In this document: positions 6,417 through 7,112 of the stretch, in pieces
Layout: every line of letters starts with the position of its first letter
Position numbering within the stretch: position 1 is the stretch's first letter
Source: Planctomycetota bacterium
Lineage (GTDB): Bacteria; Planctomycetota; Phycisphaerae; WQYP01
DNA length: 7,112 nt
Direction: 5' to 3'
NCBI GenBank assembly: GCA_021852245.1
Contig: JAJZNY010000300.1
Location: 1-7,112 of the forward strand
Translations under genes and position numbers: made by a program
The notes under the pieces: generated by a model
The model's input: only the letters and a program-made list of their open reading frames with translations
What the model was told of the DNA's origin: nothing
Database searches by the model: none

Positions 6417-6866
6417 ATGTCGGAAATCGAACGTGAACTTATTCTCTCTGTCCTGCATGATATGAAAAGTGGCGGCATGATTCGTCGCCACAACCGTAAG
6501 TCTGTGGGAGCCAGCCTGTGGGTCAAGCGCCTGCCACGGGAGGGACTCGACAAACCCAAGAAATTTAAGGTGGAAACTGAAGACGTTTCTCTCAAGGGAA
6601 TTGGTTTTGTATCGATTCGCCGACTGCTGAAAAACGAACGCCTCGTGATCAGCATCCCCTACAAAGAGGGTGGTGGGATGCTGGTGCTGAGCCGTGTCTG
6701 TTTCTGCCGAAAACTTCCCATGGGTGGATATCGCTACGGCGTTGAATTCGAAGACCAAATCTCCAACCCAAGTGGTCTTACGAGTATTCCGGACAAGTGG
6801 CTTAAAATTGCCGGTGACGCAAAACTTTCGGATGAGATACTCGGAACTACCGCCGAGGCAGGCTGA
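6417..6866 (+). CDS. PilZ-domain protein, predicted cyclic-di-GMP receptor
   Basis: A 149-residue, single-domain cytoplasmic protein with no signal peptide or membrane segment. The PilZ ligand signature is complete: an RxxxR motif (RRHNR, residues 23-27) in the N-terminal loop, and DxSxxG (DVSLKG, 56-61) at the start of the beta-barrel. The barrel strand YRYGVEF is at 105-111. A helix of about 20 residues precedes the RxxxR loop and a short variable tail follows the barrel. Proteins of this kind bind cyclic-di-GMP and relay it to motility, adhesion or polysaccharide functions; the partner cannot be read from this window. The ATG at 6417 is the only start, because an in-frame stop lies at 6393-6395. 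GGAG at 6403-6406 is 10 nt upstream. It is divergent from lpxB and stands alone here. Confidence 0.85.
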   Translation: MSEIERELILSVLHDMKSGGMIRRHNRKSVGASLWVKRLPREGLDKPKKFKVETEDVSLKGIGFVSIRRLLKNERLVISIPYKEGGGMLVLSRVCFCRKLPMGGYRYGVEFEDQISNPSGLTSIPDKWLKIAGDAKLSDEILGTTAEAG

Positions 6867-7112
6867 AATTCCTGTTCCGCAGTTTTTTATATCTATTCCA
6901 CTTTCGGTTTAATCGCTGAACGGAAAAACCGGGCAACGCTTCCGCGAGAGAACTTCGCCTGATATGCGGGGCTGACGCCGTATTGTAACGTAAACGTCCG
7001 GCGAAGGACAGTGGGAGGGGGTGTGGCCTGGCGGGGTGATGTACGGTGGCAGCCGGGGTTGGCGTACCGCGGCATCGACTGCGGTAGGCGGGCGGAAAAT
7101 TGAATGGATGGG
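6867..7112. other. Right-edge region without a supportable gene
   Basis: These 246 bases hold no gene I can support. A T6 run at 6883-6888 follows the PilZ stop but only a weak 4-bp stem (CAGG 6859-6862 / CCTG 6871-6874) precedes it. A minus-strand frame is open from the window edge to a stop at 6893, and a plus-strand frame is open from 6994 to the edge with possible starts at GTG 7021 and ATG 7039. Neither translation is recognisable. Either could be the fragment of a gene that lies beyond the window. Confidence 0.4.

Noticed and set aside
6859..6888. Possible intrinsic terminator after the PilZ gene
   Set aside because: Only a 4-bp stem (CAGG/CCTG) can be drawn and the T6 run starts eight bases after it. 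This is too weak to call.
6893..7112. Minus-strand frame open to the right edge, with a segment faintly like an AraC-type helix (FTLQYGVSPAYQ)
   Set aside because: The resemblance is limited to a few residues, the rest is low-complexity and basic, and the start is beyond the window. I cannot support a gene call.

Overview
The window looks like chromosomal DNA of a Gram-negative bacterium of moderately high GC content. The lipid A gene lpxB implies an LPS-type outer membrane. The style of the cysteinyl-tRNA synthetase and of the plus-strand methyltransferase reminds me of Planctomycetota, perhaps Phycisphaerae. That placement is from memory of family style and is not proven by the sequence.

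Layout, left to right. Bases 955 to 1 (minus) hold the N-terminal 318 codons of a GH57 alpha-amylase-type glycoside hydrolase that runs off the left edge. Just upstream on the same strand (1954 to 1031) is a beta-class DNA methyltransferase with an SPPY motif. A 259-bp divergent control region (1955-2213) separates it from a second beta-class methyltransferase on the plus strand (2214-3149, DPPF motif). No restriction endonuclease is visible beside either enzyme. A short convergent gap (3150-3215) with hairpins separates the second methyltransferase from the end of cysS (minus, 4793 to 3216). Upstream of cysS on the same strand is lpxB (minus, 6199 to 4829). A 217-bp divergent intergenic region (6200-6416) carries a plausible plus-strand promoter and a foldable leader. 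It leads into a small PilZ-domain protein (6417-6866), a predicted cyclic-di-GMP receptor. The last 246 bases hold no gene I can support.

How the genes work together. lpxB and cysS are probably co-transcribed housekeeping genes: lipid A disaccharide synthesis and charging of tRNA-Cys. The two methyltransferases form a back-to-back pair of distant relatives with a shared control region. They are more likely solitary epigenetic or protective modification enzymes than a complete restriction-modification system, as far as this window shows. GH57 and the PilZ protein are functionally separate (alpha-glucan metabolism and second-messenger response). No mobile element, CRISPR array, tRNA or rRNA was seen. 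The points most worth a second look are the divergent methyltransferase pair with repeats in its control region, the leader upstream of the PilZ gene, and the uncertain start of lpxB.
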